A DNA stretch of 64,000 nucleotides from Flavivirga jejuensis. Lineage in GTDB: Bacteria > Bacteroidota > Bacteroidia > Flavobacteriales > Flavobacteriaceae. Shown here piece after piece: positions 36,281-46,500 of this stretch (positions are counted from its first letter, which is position 1; each line of letters opens with the position of its first letter). The notes under the pieces are model-generated. The model searched no databases. It was not told the origin of the DNA and saw nothing but the letters and a program-made list of their open reading frames with translations. The position numbers and the translations under genes were made by a program. The DNA lies in contig NZ_JAUOEL010000001.1 of NCBI RefSeq assembly GCF_030540765.1, positions 1,116,001 through 1,180,000 of the forward strand. The letters run 5' to 3'.

Positions 36281-37738
36281 TCAAACTAGCCTTGTTTCGA
36301 ATCCTAGTTTAAGAAGTTTTTCTTGTGTTTTCTTTGCCAATTCAAGAGTTGGCAAATCAATTAAATCAATAGCATTACCGTACTCCAAGAAAACTTCAAC
36401 TCCACTATCTAAATACCTTAAAGCCTTTTCATTGTAAGGTTCATATGTCTTGGTTTCTATGATATTTTCAATTAATTCGATTAAATGATTTTTTTCTGTA
36501 TTCTTACCACTATATGTGGTAATCTCGATTAGCCACGAAACAGGCTCTCCTTTTATTGCTTCTTGACTAATTAGATAGTTTTTGATTTCCTGAAATTCCA
36601 TTATCCTTGTAAAATCAAGAGCTGTTATTCCAGGTGGAAACGTAACAGGATGCTGGGTAAATCTAATAGCAAGTCGTTTGTTTATATCACATCCTTTAGT
36701 CAACCAATATTTAACTTTTTCTAAGTTATTATCATAAACAGCTTTCATTAAAGGTGTTAGATAATATAAATTGTTGCTAGCTTCCACTTCGGGCTTTGCC
36801 CCGTTTTTTAGTAAAGTTTCGATTATAGAATCGTCTGTTGTAAAAGTGATAGGTAACCTACCTTGATGAGTGCCTGGTCTATTTAAATCAACCTTATACC
36901 TAATTGCGATATCAAGACATTTCTTGAAAGCTTTTTTCTTCTCAATATTTTTTTCTCTCCCTAGACTATAAATCAGTTTGTAGGCTAATGGCTTTTTAGT
37001 GTGGTTTATATTCCATTCATTTTCTAATAAAGCTTCAAAGATTTTTGGTTCTGGAGGGAATGTGGCTTCTTCTAAAATTCGTTGGTTATTTTCTAATAAT
37101 GGATTAGAGTTCGATTTAATCAAGAGAAGAACTGCTTTTTTAACTTTGGCAGATGGAGCAAAATCTCTTCGATATTCATACCAAGCTAATGCCAAGGGAG
37201 AGTAATTATATTCGTCCAAAATATTGGGGTCAGCACCTGCATCAAGCAATTTCTTAATCCACGTGTAATCTGCTATGGCTCCGGCATCCAATAGTTCTTG
37301 ATTAGCCTCAGGAAGAGGAGGTAGCATAGCAAGTGTTTCTTCAATCTTAGTGTTATTTATATTGTGACTTAAATAGGATACACACTTGTCATAAATATCA
37401 TTTGCACTATGACTATTCCATTCCAAAAGAATTTCCAACTCAGTTGAATCATCATTTTCATCTTTTGGTTTTGATTCTTTTAATGATGTCAATAAGTGTA
37501 TGTGTGAGTTGGATTTAATTTCGTCGAAAGCATGAATTAGTATATCCCAACCTACTGTTTTTATAATGTATTCTTCTAATTCATAAACACCTAACCTCCT
37601 AAATATGTATTCGGTAAATAAACAGAGTCCGCATAAATCTAATGGGTTGTCTTTATCTATTTGTTTACTTTTCTTAAAATAATCTCCAAAGTAAAACTGA
37701 AGATGATTCGTGATAATGTTTGCTCTTGTGTTGTGCAT
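36281..37738 (-). CDS. Ankyrin-repeat-like protein, cassette gene H (first in array)
   Basis: A 485-aa protein without signal peptide. The N-terminal ~150 residues are helical and unrecognised (MHNTRANIITNHLQFYFGDY). Degenerate ankyrin repeats follow at ~155-420 (AIADYTWIKKLLDAGADPNI, LTPLMKAVYDNNLEKVKYWL). It is the most upstream gene of the array in reading direction. It differs from gene E in order and spacing of repeats, so it is a separate acquisition rather than a duplicate. Confidence 0.75.
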   Translation of the reverse strand: MHNTRANIITNHLQFYFGDYFKKSKQIDKDNPLDLCGLCLFTEYIFRRLGVYELEEYIIKTVGWDILIHAFDEIKSNSHIHLLTSLKESKPKDENDDSTELEILLEWNSHSANDIYDKCVSYLSHNINNTKIEETLAMLPPLPEANQELLDAGAIADYTWIKKLLDAGADPNILDEYNYSPLALAWYEYRRDFAPSAKVKKAVLLLIKSNSNPLLENNQRILEEATFPPEPKIFEALLENEWNINHTKKPLAYKLIYSLGREKNIEKKKAFKKCLDIAIRYKVDLNRPGTHQGRLPITFTTDDSIIETLLKNGAKPEVEASNNLYYLTPLMKAVYDNNLEKVKYWLTKGCDINKRLAIRFTQHPVTFPPGITALDFTRIMEFQEIKNYLISQEAIKGEPVSWLIEITTYSGKNTEKNHLIELIENIIETKTYEPYNEKALRYLDSGVEVFLEYGNAIDLIDLPTLELAKKTQEKLLKLGFETRLV

Positions 37739-37789
37739 TATAGTGGTTCTTCTTTCTTAGTATGTTATATTTAGTTTATCATTACAGAT

Positions 37790-37917
37790 AACGTTCGATG
37801 TATGGGAAGTGCAGTTTTGTGAGCTATGATTTTCCTGCGGAAAATCATAAGCAATCAAATAAGGACTTACCATTAGATTAAGCACTAAAATAAGTATTTT
37901 CTATACATATTGTTACC
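37790..37917 (-). repeat. attC-like site 8 (upstream boundary of cassette H)
   Basis: On the plus strand it runs from AACGTTCGATGTATGGGAAG to CTATACATATTGTTACC. It differs from site 4 by only a handful of bases over ~128 bp, so the two form long direct repeats 4.6 kb apart. It contains the hairpin GATTTTCC-tgc-GGAAAATC. Confidence 0.8.
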
Positions 37918-38268
37918 AACCGTTATTTAAATTTTAAAGGTCTTAGTTAAAGTTCTTAGTAAGAGTTGTGCAAGTTTTTGGTGGTCAGTTTTTTAAGTGT
38001 TTATATGTCAATCCACCATAAAGTTAGCGTATTGCTTTGGTCAGTCAGATTTTAGATTTCGTTTTTGTCAGATACCCATAAAACTCACGAAGTATTTTTA
38101 GGTTGGTTTACCAAAAAAAGTAAGGTTTTATTAAGTTGAATTTTGTAGCTTAATGCCAAGACACATCAACGCTGTAAGCACTGATGGATTTATTATAAAA
38201 CTAATACTCTTTGTTATGGCTTTTCAAATCAAACAGATAATCTAAAACTGGAAACTCGAGTTAATTAA
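37918..38268. other. Gene-free stretch, possibly an ORF-less cassette
   Basis: No convincing ORF was found. A weak AACG...TTGTTA pair lies at 38168-38216 (AACGCTGTAAGCACTG ... CTCTTTGTTATGG), with arms that pair poorly. If real, it would be a ninth attC-like site and this stretch an ORF-less cassette. No integrase or attI-like sequence is visible. Confidence 0.3.
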
Positions 38269-39165
38269 TTAGTCATGCCTTTTTATTTTTTTTAAATGCT
38301 CCAACAACAACCGTGGATAATCTGTCTGTATAATGGCTGGTTGTAACGCAATAACACTATCAACAGGTAACGTATTACCTTCTGCCAATGCTACATCTTC
38401 ATCCCATAACGTATTTATAAATACCAATTGTTTATTTGCTTTTGCTAATGCCATATTGGACTTATTAAAGCTTTCATCTGTAAAGTGTTGTAAAGACGAT
38501 ATGGTGTGGTTGCTATAAAACGTTATGTCCTGAGCATTTTTTGATAGAGGCAAAACAGCATAAGTTGAGTCAATGTCAGTCATTTTAAACACGTTTTGCT
38601 TTTTGCCTATAAATGAAATAACATCATCTGTCATATCAAATTTCACCAACAATTCATATAATTGATTATAATCCACAGCCTTTAAATCTAGGTTTAGAAT
38701 GAGCTTACCTTTGGCTTCACTTAAGACCTCTTCGAGTTTTGGTATTTTTTGCCCCGTAATTGAATCATAATGCAACAAGTTAAACTCTAATAACTCAGGC
38801 CAGCTGTAATCACTTAAATTTCCATGACCAGTAGTTGTTCTATCAATATCTTCATCATGCATTAAAACGAGTACGTTATCTTTTGTTGTTCTCACATCTA
38901 TCTCAACCATATCAACTCCTAAATGGATAGCTTCTTTTATAGACTTTATTGAATTTTCTGGTTGGTTCGCATGATATGACCTATGGGCACACACTAATAT
39001 TTGATTTTTGGACTGTTTCTTAATGTATTCAATCGCATAATTAATCGGTTGTGTATTTTGATTATTTTCTTTAAACCTCTTATTGCATGATATGCTAAGG
39101 ATAAAGAGGCCTGTTAAAAAGAACAACGTATTACTAACTATGCGATTGAAAAACATTTTAATCAT
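38269..39165 (-). CDS. Glycerophosphodiester phosphodiesterase, lipoprotein
   Basis: The 298-aa protein has a lipoprotein signal (LFILSISC, Cys27). GDPD-family residues are His61 (CAHRSYHANQPENS), Glu88 and Asp90 (MVEIDVR) and His103 (LMHDEDIDRTT). The enzyme splits glycerophosphodiesters into glycerol-3-phosphate and an alcohol, using a divalent metal. It is the last gene of a minus-strand run SusC-SusD-GDPD-PQQ-GDPD. A second start at Met4 is equally possible. Confidence 0.93.
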   Translation of the reverse strand: MIKMFFNRIVSNTLFFLTGLFILSISCNKRFKENNQNTQPINYAIEYIKKQSKNQILVCAHRSYHANQPENSIKSIKEAIHLGVDMVEIDVRTTKDNVLVLMHDEDIDRTTTGHGNLSDYSWPELLEFNLLHYDSITGQKIPKLEEVLSEAKGKLILNLDLKAVDYNQLYELLVKFDMTDDVISFIGKKQNVFKMTDIDSTYAVLPLSKNAQDITFYSNHTISSLQHFTDESFNKSNMALAKANKQLVFINTLWDEDVALAEGNTLPVDSVIALQPAIIQTDYPRLLLEHLKKIKRHD

Positions 39166-39224
39166 CTTAATATATTAATTTACAACTACAGAATTTTCAA
39201 AATAATAATCTATACTTAATACTA

Positions 39225-40682
39225 TTAGCGTCCAGTATGTTTAGCATTCTTAGAACGCATTGGCCAACCACCATCTGCCAAACCTGTTGCATTAGTAGCT
39301 AATGCATAAAGTATGGCTGTATCATTGTCTTGGTCGGCAGCTATATAAATTTTGCCATTACTACCTATAGCAGGCGAATTCCAGATTTTTACGCCTAATT
39401 TTGTTTCTTTCCATTTTCTATTTCCTTCAGGATCTACCACATAAAAGTAGCCCTCGTCATCACCAAGATAAATGTTGCCATCATTATCGATTGCAGGAGT
39501 AGACAGTATGTTTCCGTTTGTTGGATAAGACCACAATAAGCTACCACTTTGTGAAAATGCCATGAGTTCATTACCATGACCACCAACATATATCTTTCCA
39601 TCGGGAGCAACGCATGGCCCTCCCTGGTTTACCTTATCTGTAAGGCCTACGCGCCATTGTTCTGTACCGTCGGGGTTATAAGCAATTAATACTCCTCCAA
39701 AAGAGGCATCTGTATTATTACCTTCACCAGCAAAATAAATGGTCCCATCAGGTGCTATTGCAGTAGCAGTAGCTGTCCAGGAACCAAACTCTGAGCTCCA
39801 ATTTTCTGTCCCATCTGTATTAAAGGCATAGAAAAAATCGCCTGTCGAGCCTACATATATGCGTCCATCCGATCCAATTGCAGGAGTGCTATTAACGTCT
39901 CCTCCTGTATCAAAACGCCAAAGTTCATTACCACCTTCATCTACTGCGATAAGCTCGTCTGTTTGAGAACCTATATAAATTTCGCCATTCAACCCAAAAA
40001 CAGGGCCACTATATTTAGCGTTATTACCGATATCTAATTGCATGGCTATATTACCTGCTGGTGTAAAACCGTAAAGATTATCATCATACGACCCTAAATA
40101 GATATTCCCATTAGAGTGGATAGCAGGTGCCGAGCGTACAATATCTCCTGTCTCATAACTCCAAAGTACTTGTCCATTATTGTCAATAGCAAAAACATTA
40201 GGTACCCCTTCTTTGGTACTCGTACCTATATAAACATTACCATTATCATCTACAGCTGGCGATGAATCTTCAACTTTCCCAGGTAAAGCAAATGTCCATG
40301 CTATGGGCGGGTTTTTCGTTTCTGTAGACGGTTCTAATACACTAATTATCTTAGAGAAATTATTCGTATTGGTATTACCATTATTATCAGTAACAGTAAG
40401 TGTTACCGAATACTCTCCTATAGTGTTAAATGTAAATGTTGGCGATGGTTCTGAAGCGGTTTCTCCATTACCAAAATTCCAGTTCCAGACTTCTATATCA
40501 CCATTCAAATCAAAAGAGGCATCTGTAAATATAAGTGTAGTACCTAATTCTATTTCGGCTGTCTCTACAGAAAATGCTGCAACTGGTTTTGTGTCTACTA
40601 AATTGTTGTCATCAGAACAGGACCATACAGAGAAAAGACCTGCTATAAAGACATATAGTTTGTAAATAAATTTTGTTTTCAT
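39225..40682 (-). CDS. Lipoprotein with PKD domain and PQQ-like beta-propeller
   Basis: The 485-aa protein has a lipoprotein signal (Cys22). A PKD domain (~32-115, with VWNWNFGNGE) is followed by a BamB/PQQ-like propeller (~125-480) whose blades repeat patterns such as GNVYIGTSTKEG, GRIYVGSTGD, GKIYVGGHGN and LLWSYPTNG. Surface-exposed binding of a substrate or partner is likely; no catalytic residues are evident. The stop of the upstream GDPD gene is 1 bp from its start, so they form one operon. Confidence 0.85.
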   Translation of the reverse strand: MKTKFIYKLYVFIAGLFSVWSCSDDNNLVDTKPVAAFSVETAEIELGTTLIFTDASFDLNGDIEVWNWNFGNGETASEPSPTFTFNTIGEYSVTLTVTDNNGNTNTNNFSKIISVLEPSTETKNPPIAWTFALPGKVEDSSPAVDDNGNVYIGTSTKEGVPNVFAIDNNGQVLWSYETGDIVRSAPAIHSNGNIYLGSYDDNLYGFTPAGNIAMQLDIGNNAKYSGPVFGLNGEIYIGSQTDELIAVDEGGNELWRFDTGGDVNSTPAIGSDGRIYVGSTGDFFYAFNTDGTENWSSEFGSWTATATAIAPDGTIYFAGEGNNTDASFGGVLIAYNPDGTEQWRVGLTDKVNQGGPCVAPDGKIYVGGHGNELMAFSQSGSLLWSYPTNGNILSTPAIDNDGNIYLGDDEGYFYVVDPEGNRKWKETKLGVKIWNSPAIGSNGKIYIAADQDNDTAILYALATNATGLADGGWPMRSKNAKHTGR

Positions 40683-40683
40683 A

Positions 40684-41841
40684 TCAATTTAAATTTTGAC
40701 TGTTTAAATAATTTTTGACTTGTGTCGGGTAATCGGTTTGTATGATATCTGCTTCTAAATCGATAGCCTTTTTAATTTGCCCACTAGCATCGGTTGTTGG
40801 ACTTTCATTGGAATTCACATAGGCATTTTTAAATATGAACCAACCTTTTTGCTTAGCTGTACTTACCAATTCATTATTAAATGATGCATTGGTATAGTGC
40901 ACTATGTTGAGATTCTGAAATGCATTGTAATAAAAACTAAAATCTTCTTGATTTCTGATTATTGGCATTGCATACGCATTTGAGTCTACCTTAAATATGC
41001 CACTGATATCTGAATATTCGGATGAATAAAATATGACCTGATTTAACATGCCATATTGTTTTACCAATTGGTATACCTTACTATATGGCACTTTGTTATC
41101 AATATCTAAGTCGAGATAAATTTTACCGCGTGCTAGTGATAACACTTCTTTAAGTGATGGGATTTTTTGAGTTGTTAACGTACCATCTTCTTTAAATAAA
41201 TTAAACTGTTGTAACGCTTCAAATGTCATCTTATCGATTTCGCCAATTCCATTAGTAGTCCTGTTAATGGTGGCATCATGCATTAGTACTAAGGCACCGT
41301 CTTGCGTTTGTCTTACATCTAGCTCAACCATTCTCAAACTTTGATTTATTGCATTTGAAATGGACAATAATGAGTTTTCCGGCGCGTCCTCGTGCTGTCC
41401 ACGATGTGCACATATTAAAATTTTATTACTCAGTTCTGATAATGCTTCTATTAAAGTATTCCTGTTAATAATATTGCTTGTTAGCAATATTGGTAGTTCT
41501 TTTGAAAAAGAGCTTTTAGAATCGTCAATAGATACTGTAAGTGTAACAATATAGTCTCCAGGTTCTGTATAAGTATGGGATGGATTTTTTTGAGAAGATG
41601 TTTGACCATCTCCAAAATCCCAGCTATAGTTTACTATGGCATTATTAACAGTAACTGTATTATTAAATCTAACTATATCTCCAACCAATAAATCTTGTTC
41701 GCTGTCATTAGTATAAAATGAGGCTTTTACTAGTGTGTTATTATTTGGAATCGCATCATCACTTTTAGAGCAGCCTATAAGAAAGCATACCATTATGAAT
41801 TGCGATAATAAGGCACTTATGCTAAAACGTGTTTTAATCAT
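40684..41841 (-). CDS. PKD-domain glycerophosphodiester phosphodiesterase, lipoprotein
   Basis: The 385-aa protein has a lipoprotein signal (Cys24), a PKD domain (~36-120, NYSWDFGDGQ) and a GDPD domain (~140-380). The latter has His146 (CAHRGQHEDAPENS), Glu173/Asp175 (MVELDVR) and His188 (LMHDATINRTT). The PKD domain probably positions the enzyme at the surface or binds polymer. It directly follows SusD without a gap. It is a paralogue of the enzyme at 38269. Confidence 0.93.
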   Translation of the reverse strand: MIKTRFSISALLSQFIMVCFLIGCSKSDDAIPNNNTLVKASFYTNDSEQDLLVGDIVRFNNTVTVNNAIVNYSWDFGDGQTSSQKNPSHTYTEPGDYIVTLTVSIDDSKSSFSKELPILLTSNIINRNTLIEALSELSNKILICAHRGQHEDAPENSLLSISNAINQSLRMVELDVRQTQDGALVLMHDATINRTTNGIGEIDKMTFEALQQFNLFKEDGTLTTQKIPSLKEVLSLARGKIYLDLDIDNKVPYSKVYQLVKQYGMLNQVIFYSSEYSDISGIFKVDSNAYAMPIIRNQEDFSFYYNAFQNLNIVHYTNASFNNELVSTAKQKGWFIFKNAYVNSNESPTTDASGQIKKAIDLEADIIQTDYPTQVKNYLNSQNLN

Positions 41842-43584
41842 TTACCAGTTAGGATTTTGTTTAAGCTTCGGGTTCAATTGAATGTCTCCAAAAGGAATTG
41901 GGTATAAGTAATCCCTGCTTTCATCAAATGCCTTAACACGATCTGGAAAAGGTACTAAATTCCCACTGGTTCCGTTAGAAAGGGATATAATACCTCCTAT
42001 TTCTACACTTTGCGGTGCTCCAGTTGATGTGGCACTCAGAAATATCTCTACATCCTCTATACTGTCTCCATTAATATCAAATGCACCTAGGCCAGAAAAA
42101 TACATGCCTTTAAAATGTGCTTCTAATAATATCCCATTTCGCCATCTCATTAAATCGTCGTATCTAAACCCTTCAAGTACTAATTCTACTCTTCGTTCTC
42201 TTCTTATTTCCAGAATAACGCCCTGGTTTGAACCAACTACGTTAGGGTATGTGTTCGCCAAAATCGGATCTGGATTACTGTTTGCATTATTTAGGTTTAA
42301 TGCAGGCATTCCTACTCTATTTCTTAGCAAAGAAACGGATGCATCTAGGTCTGTCTGAGTAAGTGTTCCCAGTTCTGCTTTAGCTTCGGCAAAGTTTAAC
42401 AGCACTTCTGCATAACGCAAAATGGGGATATCCTGAAATCCTGCCTGGAAACCGTCCTGACTTTCATCGGCAACATACTTTGCTATCTGATAACCACTAA
42501 TAGATGCTGAAAAATCCAGCAAAGCTTCTGTACTATTCCCAATCCTTGTATATCCGGGTGTCCTGATGGTTTGTGCCAAGCGTGGATCTCTATTTTTTGA
42601 TTCTTGAACCAAATCGAAAAATTCATATCCGGCTTGCGAGGTAAATGGGGTACCATCTACCATTAAATAAGTGTCTACAATAGATTTTGTAAGCCCGATA
42701 TCTTCTTGGGTTGGTGATGTAAAATAATAATTTATGTTATTAATTACGTTTAAATCCAAGCTGTAACGTCTGGCTAACATAACTTCATCTTCTATCGCTG
42801 CATCTGATGCAAATAAATCTCTGTAATCTGTTGATGTGTTTCCTGCTGTATAAATAACGTATGGGCTTTCGTCCATCACTCTTTTAGCTGCTTCTGCTGC
42901 TAAATTTAACAAACCATCAGCTCCAGGAAGTTTTAAGTTGGTGTGATACTTTCTAAACGTTCCCTCAAATAAGCAGATTCTGGACTTAAGCCCTAAAGCT
43001 ATCCACCTGTTTACTCTATCTGAAGATTGATCAACATTAAGGTTTTCAATAGCTTTATCAATGTCCTTGAGTATTTTATCAACTACAAAAACTCTTGAAT
43101 CTCTTGGCTTGAATAACAAATCGGTATCTGTGCTACCAATAACTTGATCGTACCAGGGTACGTCTCCAAACCTTTTTAATTTGTTATAATAAAACAGGGC
43201 TCTAAAAAAGTGTGCAACTCCACTATATTCTATACGTGCTGCTTCATCTGGGCATCTTTCAAAATTTTCAAAGAAAATATTAATCTTACGTAAATCGTCC
43301 CAGTCCCATCCACCGCTTCCGGCTTCAGAAGGCACAAGACGCATGCCTGTTTGCTCGTTAGGCATCCCATTAAAGAGCACATTATCTGATAGGTTGTCGC
43401 TTTCTATAACATCGCCAAAATTGGGCAAATCATTATAAAAGCTATTGGTAAATAATTCTAAATCTTCTGCTGTGTTAAATGAATTCTCAGGAGATAATTC
43501 AGATAACGGAAAACGTTCAAGAAAATCGTCATTACAACTTGTAATAACTAAACTCAGTACTAAAATTAATGCTATTTTTTTCAT
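41842..43584 (-). CDS. SusD/RagB family outer-membrane nutrient-binding lipoprotein
   Basis: The 580-aa lipoprotein (Cys17, LSLVITSC) has the SusD family plan: an N-terminal helical region (FLERFPLSELSPENSF), TPR-like helices (AHFFRALFYYNKLKRFGDVP) and the C-terminal RYAEVLLNFAEAKAEL...EIRRERRVELVLEGFRYDDLMRW block. It caps the SusC channel and binds substrate. With GDPD enzymes as the only catalytic neighbours, a glycerophosphodiester or a polymer containing it is a better guess than a polysaccharide. Confidence 0.95.
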   Translation of the reverse strand: MKKIALILVLSLVITSCNDDFLERFPLSELSPENSFNTAEDLELFTNSFYNDLPNFGDVIESDNLSDNVLFNGMPNEQTGMRLVPSEAGSGGWDWDDLRKINIFFENFERCPDEAARIEYSGVAHFFRALFYYNKLKRFGDVPWYDQVIGSTDTDLLFKPRDSRVFVVDKILKDIDKAIENLNVDQSSDRVNRWIALGLKSRICLFEGTFRKYHTNLKLPGADGLLNLAAEAAKRVMDESPYVIYTAGNTSTDYRDLFASDAAIEDEVMLARRYSLDLNVINNINYYFTSPTQEDIGLTKSIVDTYLMVDGTPFTSQAGYEFFDLVQESKNRDPRLAQTIRTPGYTRIGNSTEALLDFSASISGYQIAKYVADESQDGFQAGFQDIPILRYAEVLLNFAEAKAELGTLTQTDLDASVSLLRNRVGMPALNLNNANSNPDPILANTYPNVVGSNQGVILEIRRERRVELVLEGFRYDDLMRWRNGILLEAHFKGMYFSGLGAFDINGDSIEDVEIFLSATSTGAPQSVEIGGIISLSNGTSGNLVPFPDRVKAFDESRDYLYPIPFGDIQLNPKLKQNPNW

Positions 43585-43590
43585 GATATT

Positions 43591-46500
43591 CTATAAATTG
43601 ATATCGATACCAAATACGTATGTTTTTGTAAACGGATACGCATTACCATTGCCTAGTTGTTCTGGGTCTATGGTTCGGTCTGGGTTATTTTTATATATGG
43701 GTGAAAATGTGAACAGGTTCATACCTGTGCCATACAGCCTAACTTTGTCTAATCTTAATTTGTTTACTAACACTTGGGGAATTGTATAGCCAACAGTTAA
43801 GTTTTTAACTCTAAGATAGGCTGCATTTTGCAGGTATTTATTGGAATTTACGCCAAGCTGTGCACCTTCATAAGGCCCGCCTCTTTCGGCATATACAGCT
43901 AACCTAGGGAAATAGGCATTCGGGTTTTCTGGTGTCCAGGAGTTGTCAACTATACTCTTAGGATAAAAATTCTGGTATTGTCTTGCAAAAGGGCCCCAGA
44001 AAAATCCATTATCTGTTCCAGGATTCCAATCTCGTTTCATAATACCCTGGGCAAAAACACTTACATCAAACCCTTTATATTCTGCACCAAGCGTAATACC
44101 ATAATTATATCTTGGGTTTGTGTTTCCTATTCTTTGTAAGTCACCTGGGTCTTCTACTGTTAAGTCGCCAGGGCTTATAACACCATCTCCATTTAAATCT
44201 GTAAATTTTATATCTCCGGCTACCGGATGATTAATCAAATAATTATTCACAATTCTTTCATTAACTAAAGTCTGATCGGCATGGCTCAAATATTCGTCAT
44301 CGGATTGAAAAAAGCCTTCTACAGTATACCCCCATATTTCTCCAACTTCCTTACCAACATAGAACTGTTCTATATCACCATTTGGATTATCAAATATTGT
44401 AATATGAGTACGGCTGTCACCCAATACAAATGATGCATGGTACTTAAAATCTGAATTCCCTAATTTGAATTGATCCCGCCATGCAAGGGTTAATTCAAAT
44501 CCTTTAGTTCGTAAATCTGCTGCATTCTCATCCGGTTCTGTTGCTCCGAACACCGACGGTAACTGTGTACCTTGCGTTAACATGTCTACAACATCTCTTT
44601 GAAACCAATCGAAAGTGACATTGAATCGGTTATTAAAAGCTCCTAAGTCTACCCCTAGGTTTAATGTTTTTGTACGCTCCCAGGTATAGTTTGATGATAT
44701 GGGTTGAGGTGTTGTTAAATAATCGATTTGAGCGTCTTCTACGATATAATTACTTTGATCTATTGAAAATGTAGAAATATAATCATAAGCTCCTACATTT
44801 TGATTCCCCAGTTCGCCATAAGATCCTCTAAGTTTAAAGGTGTTGATTGGGAGATTGAGTTGCTTCCAAAAATCTTCTTTACTCAATATCCAACCTGCCG
44901 ATGCCGATGGAAACATTCCTAACCTGTCTTCTTTGGGAAACCTTGAAGACAAATCGAAACGTCCGTTCATTTCAAACAAATACTTTTCAAACAAATCAAA
45001 AGACAACCTGTAAAAGCCCGCTCTAATAGCCCATTCTTCTTCGGTAGATGTTAGAAATATATTATCTCCGTTTGCTAGTCCAAATGAGTTTAAATTCTCG
45101 GATATATTCCCATTTCTGTTAGCTATATTCCTTTTAAAAGAATTCCATTCTTGATTAAAACCAATTAAAGTTGTAATATCTAAAAAGTCTATAGGTTTAA
45201 TGTTATATGCAGCATAAGCATTTACAGCTTGATATAACGTTTTTCTTTCCAGTTCTTTATACGTTTGTGTATTTGTTTTATATAGTGCTACGCCCTCTCC
45301 ATTTGGTTGGTTGGTAAACGGAGTCGATATGATACGAACCCACTCGCTCTGGTTACGCCATCTAAAACTATAATCTGCATTAACTTTTAAGCCTTTTAAT
45401 ATGTTTAACTGAACGGTAGAGGTATTAAATATCTCAAAGTCTTTTTCGACGCCTTTACTTTTACCATACAATAAATCTGCAAAGGTACCATCTGCTATAT
45501 CTCTATTATTGGTATATGCACCACGAATTATAATTGAGCCATCCGGGTTTGTTGGCATGTATAATGGCGCAGCATGAAAAGTGTATTTCCTCCAGTCTTC
45601 GTTATTATCTGTACCATCTATAAACCTTGTATTTGTTGCCGGGTGTGTATATTTTTTGCTAAAAACATTAATACTATTACCTATTTCTACCCAATCTGCT
45701 GGTTTTATATTTACTCTGTTTCTTAAGGTGTAAACATCTAAATTATCCGGATTGATTTTGTATATACCCTTTCTTGTTAGATACCTGCCCGATAGATAGA
45801 ATTTCATTTTCTCTGTGCCTCCAGAAAGGTTTAGGTTATGTTCTGATTGGGGTTGCTGGTTTTCAAAAATGGTATCCCACCAATCGGTATTTCCATAATG
45901 TACATACCGTTCGACTCCATTAACTGTTTTTATTAAAACACTTGGTAGGCTTGGATCTTGTTGTCTGGCCTCTAAATAGGCATAGTCTTCATTGGTATAC
46001 CCCAGATAGGTACTCGTATTTTCCAGTAAGCTCAATTGGTCGCTTAGTCGTGCCCATTCTAAACCATCTGTAATAAAATTATCTGTTCTAATGGTAGGGG
46101 TACTCCATCCATAATTACTGGTATAATTAATCTTTACATCTCCCTCTCGGGCTTTTTTAGTTGTAATTAGGATAACACCGAATGAAGCTCTTGCTCCATA
46201 TATTGAAGCGGAAGCTGCATCTTTTAAAACGGATATGGATGCTATATCTCTGGGATTTATTCTATTAAGGTTTCCTTGTACACCGTCTATGAGTATTAAT
46301 GGGTTACCGCCATTAATGGATCCGATACCTCTAATATCAATATCTGCTTCGTTATTTATATCGCCATCACTAAGTGTAACATTTAAATTAGGAGAAATAC
46401 CCTGTAATAGTTGCCCGGTATTGGATGCTATATTATTCTGAAAATCGTTTGGTTGAATAGTTGCTACTGCTCCTGTAACGTTTATTTTTTTTTGTGTGCC

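Noticed and set aside
28345-37917. CRISPR array
   Set aside because: The repeats are palindromic, vary in sequence and size, and flank genes rather than short spacers.
38168-38217. Ninth attC-like site
   Set aside because: It has AACG and TTGTTA ends but poorly matching arms; not enough to claim.
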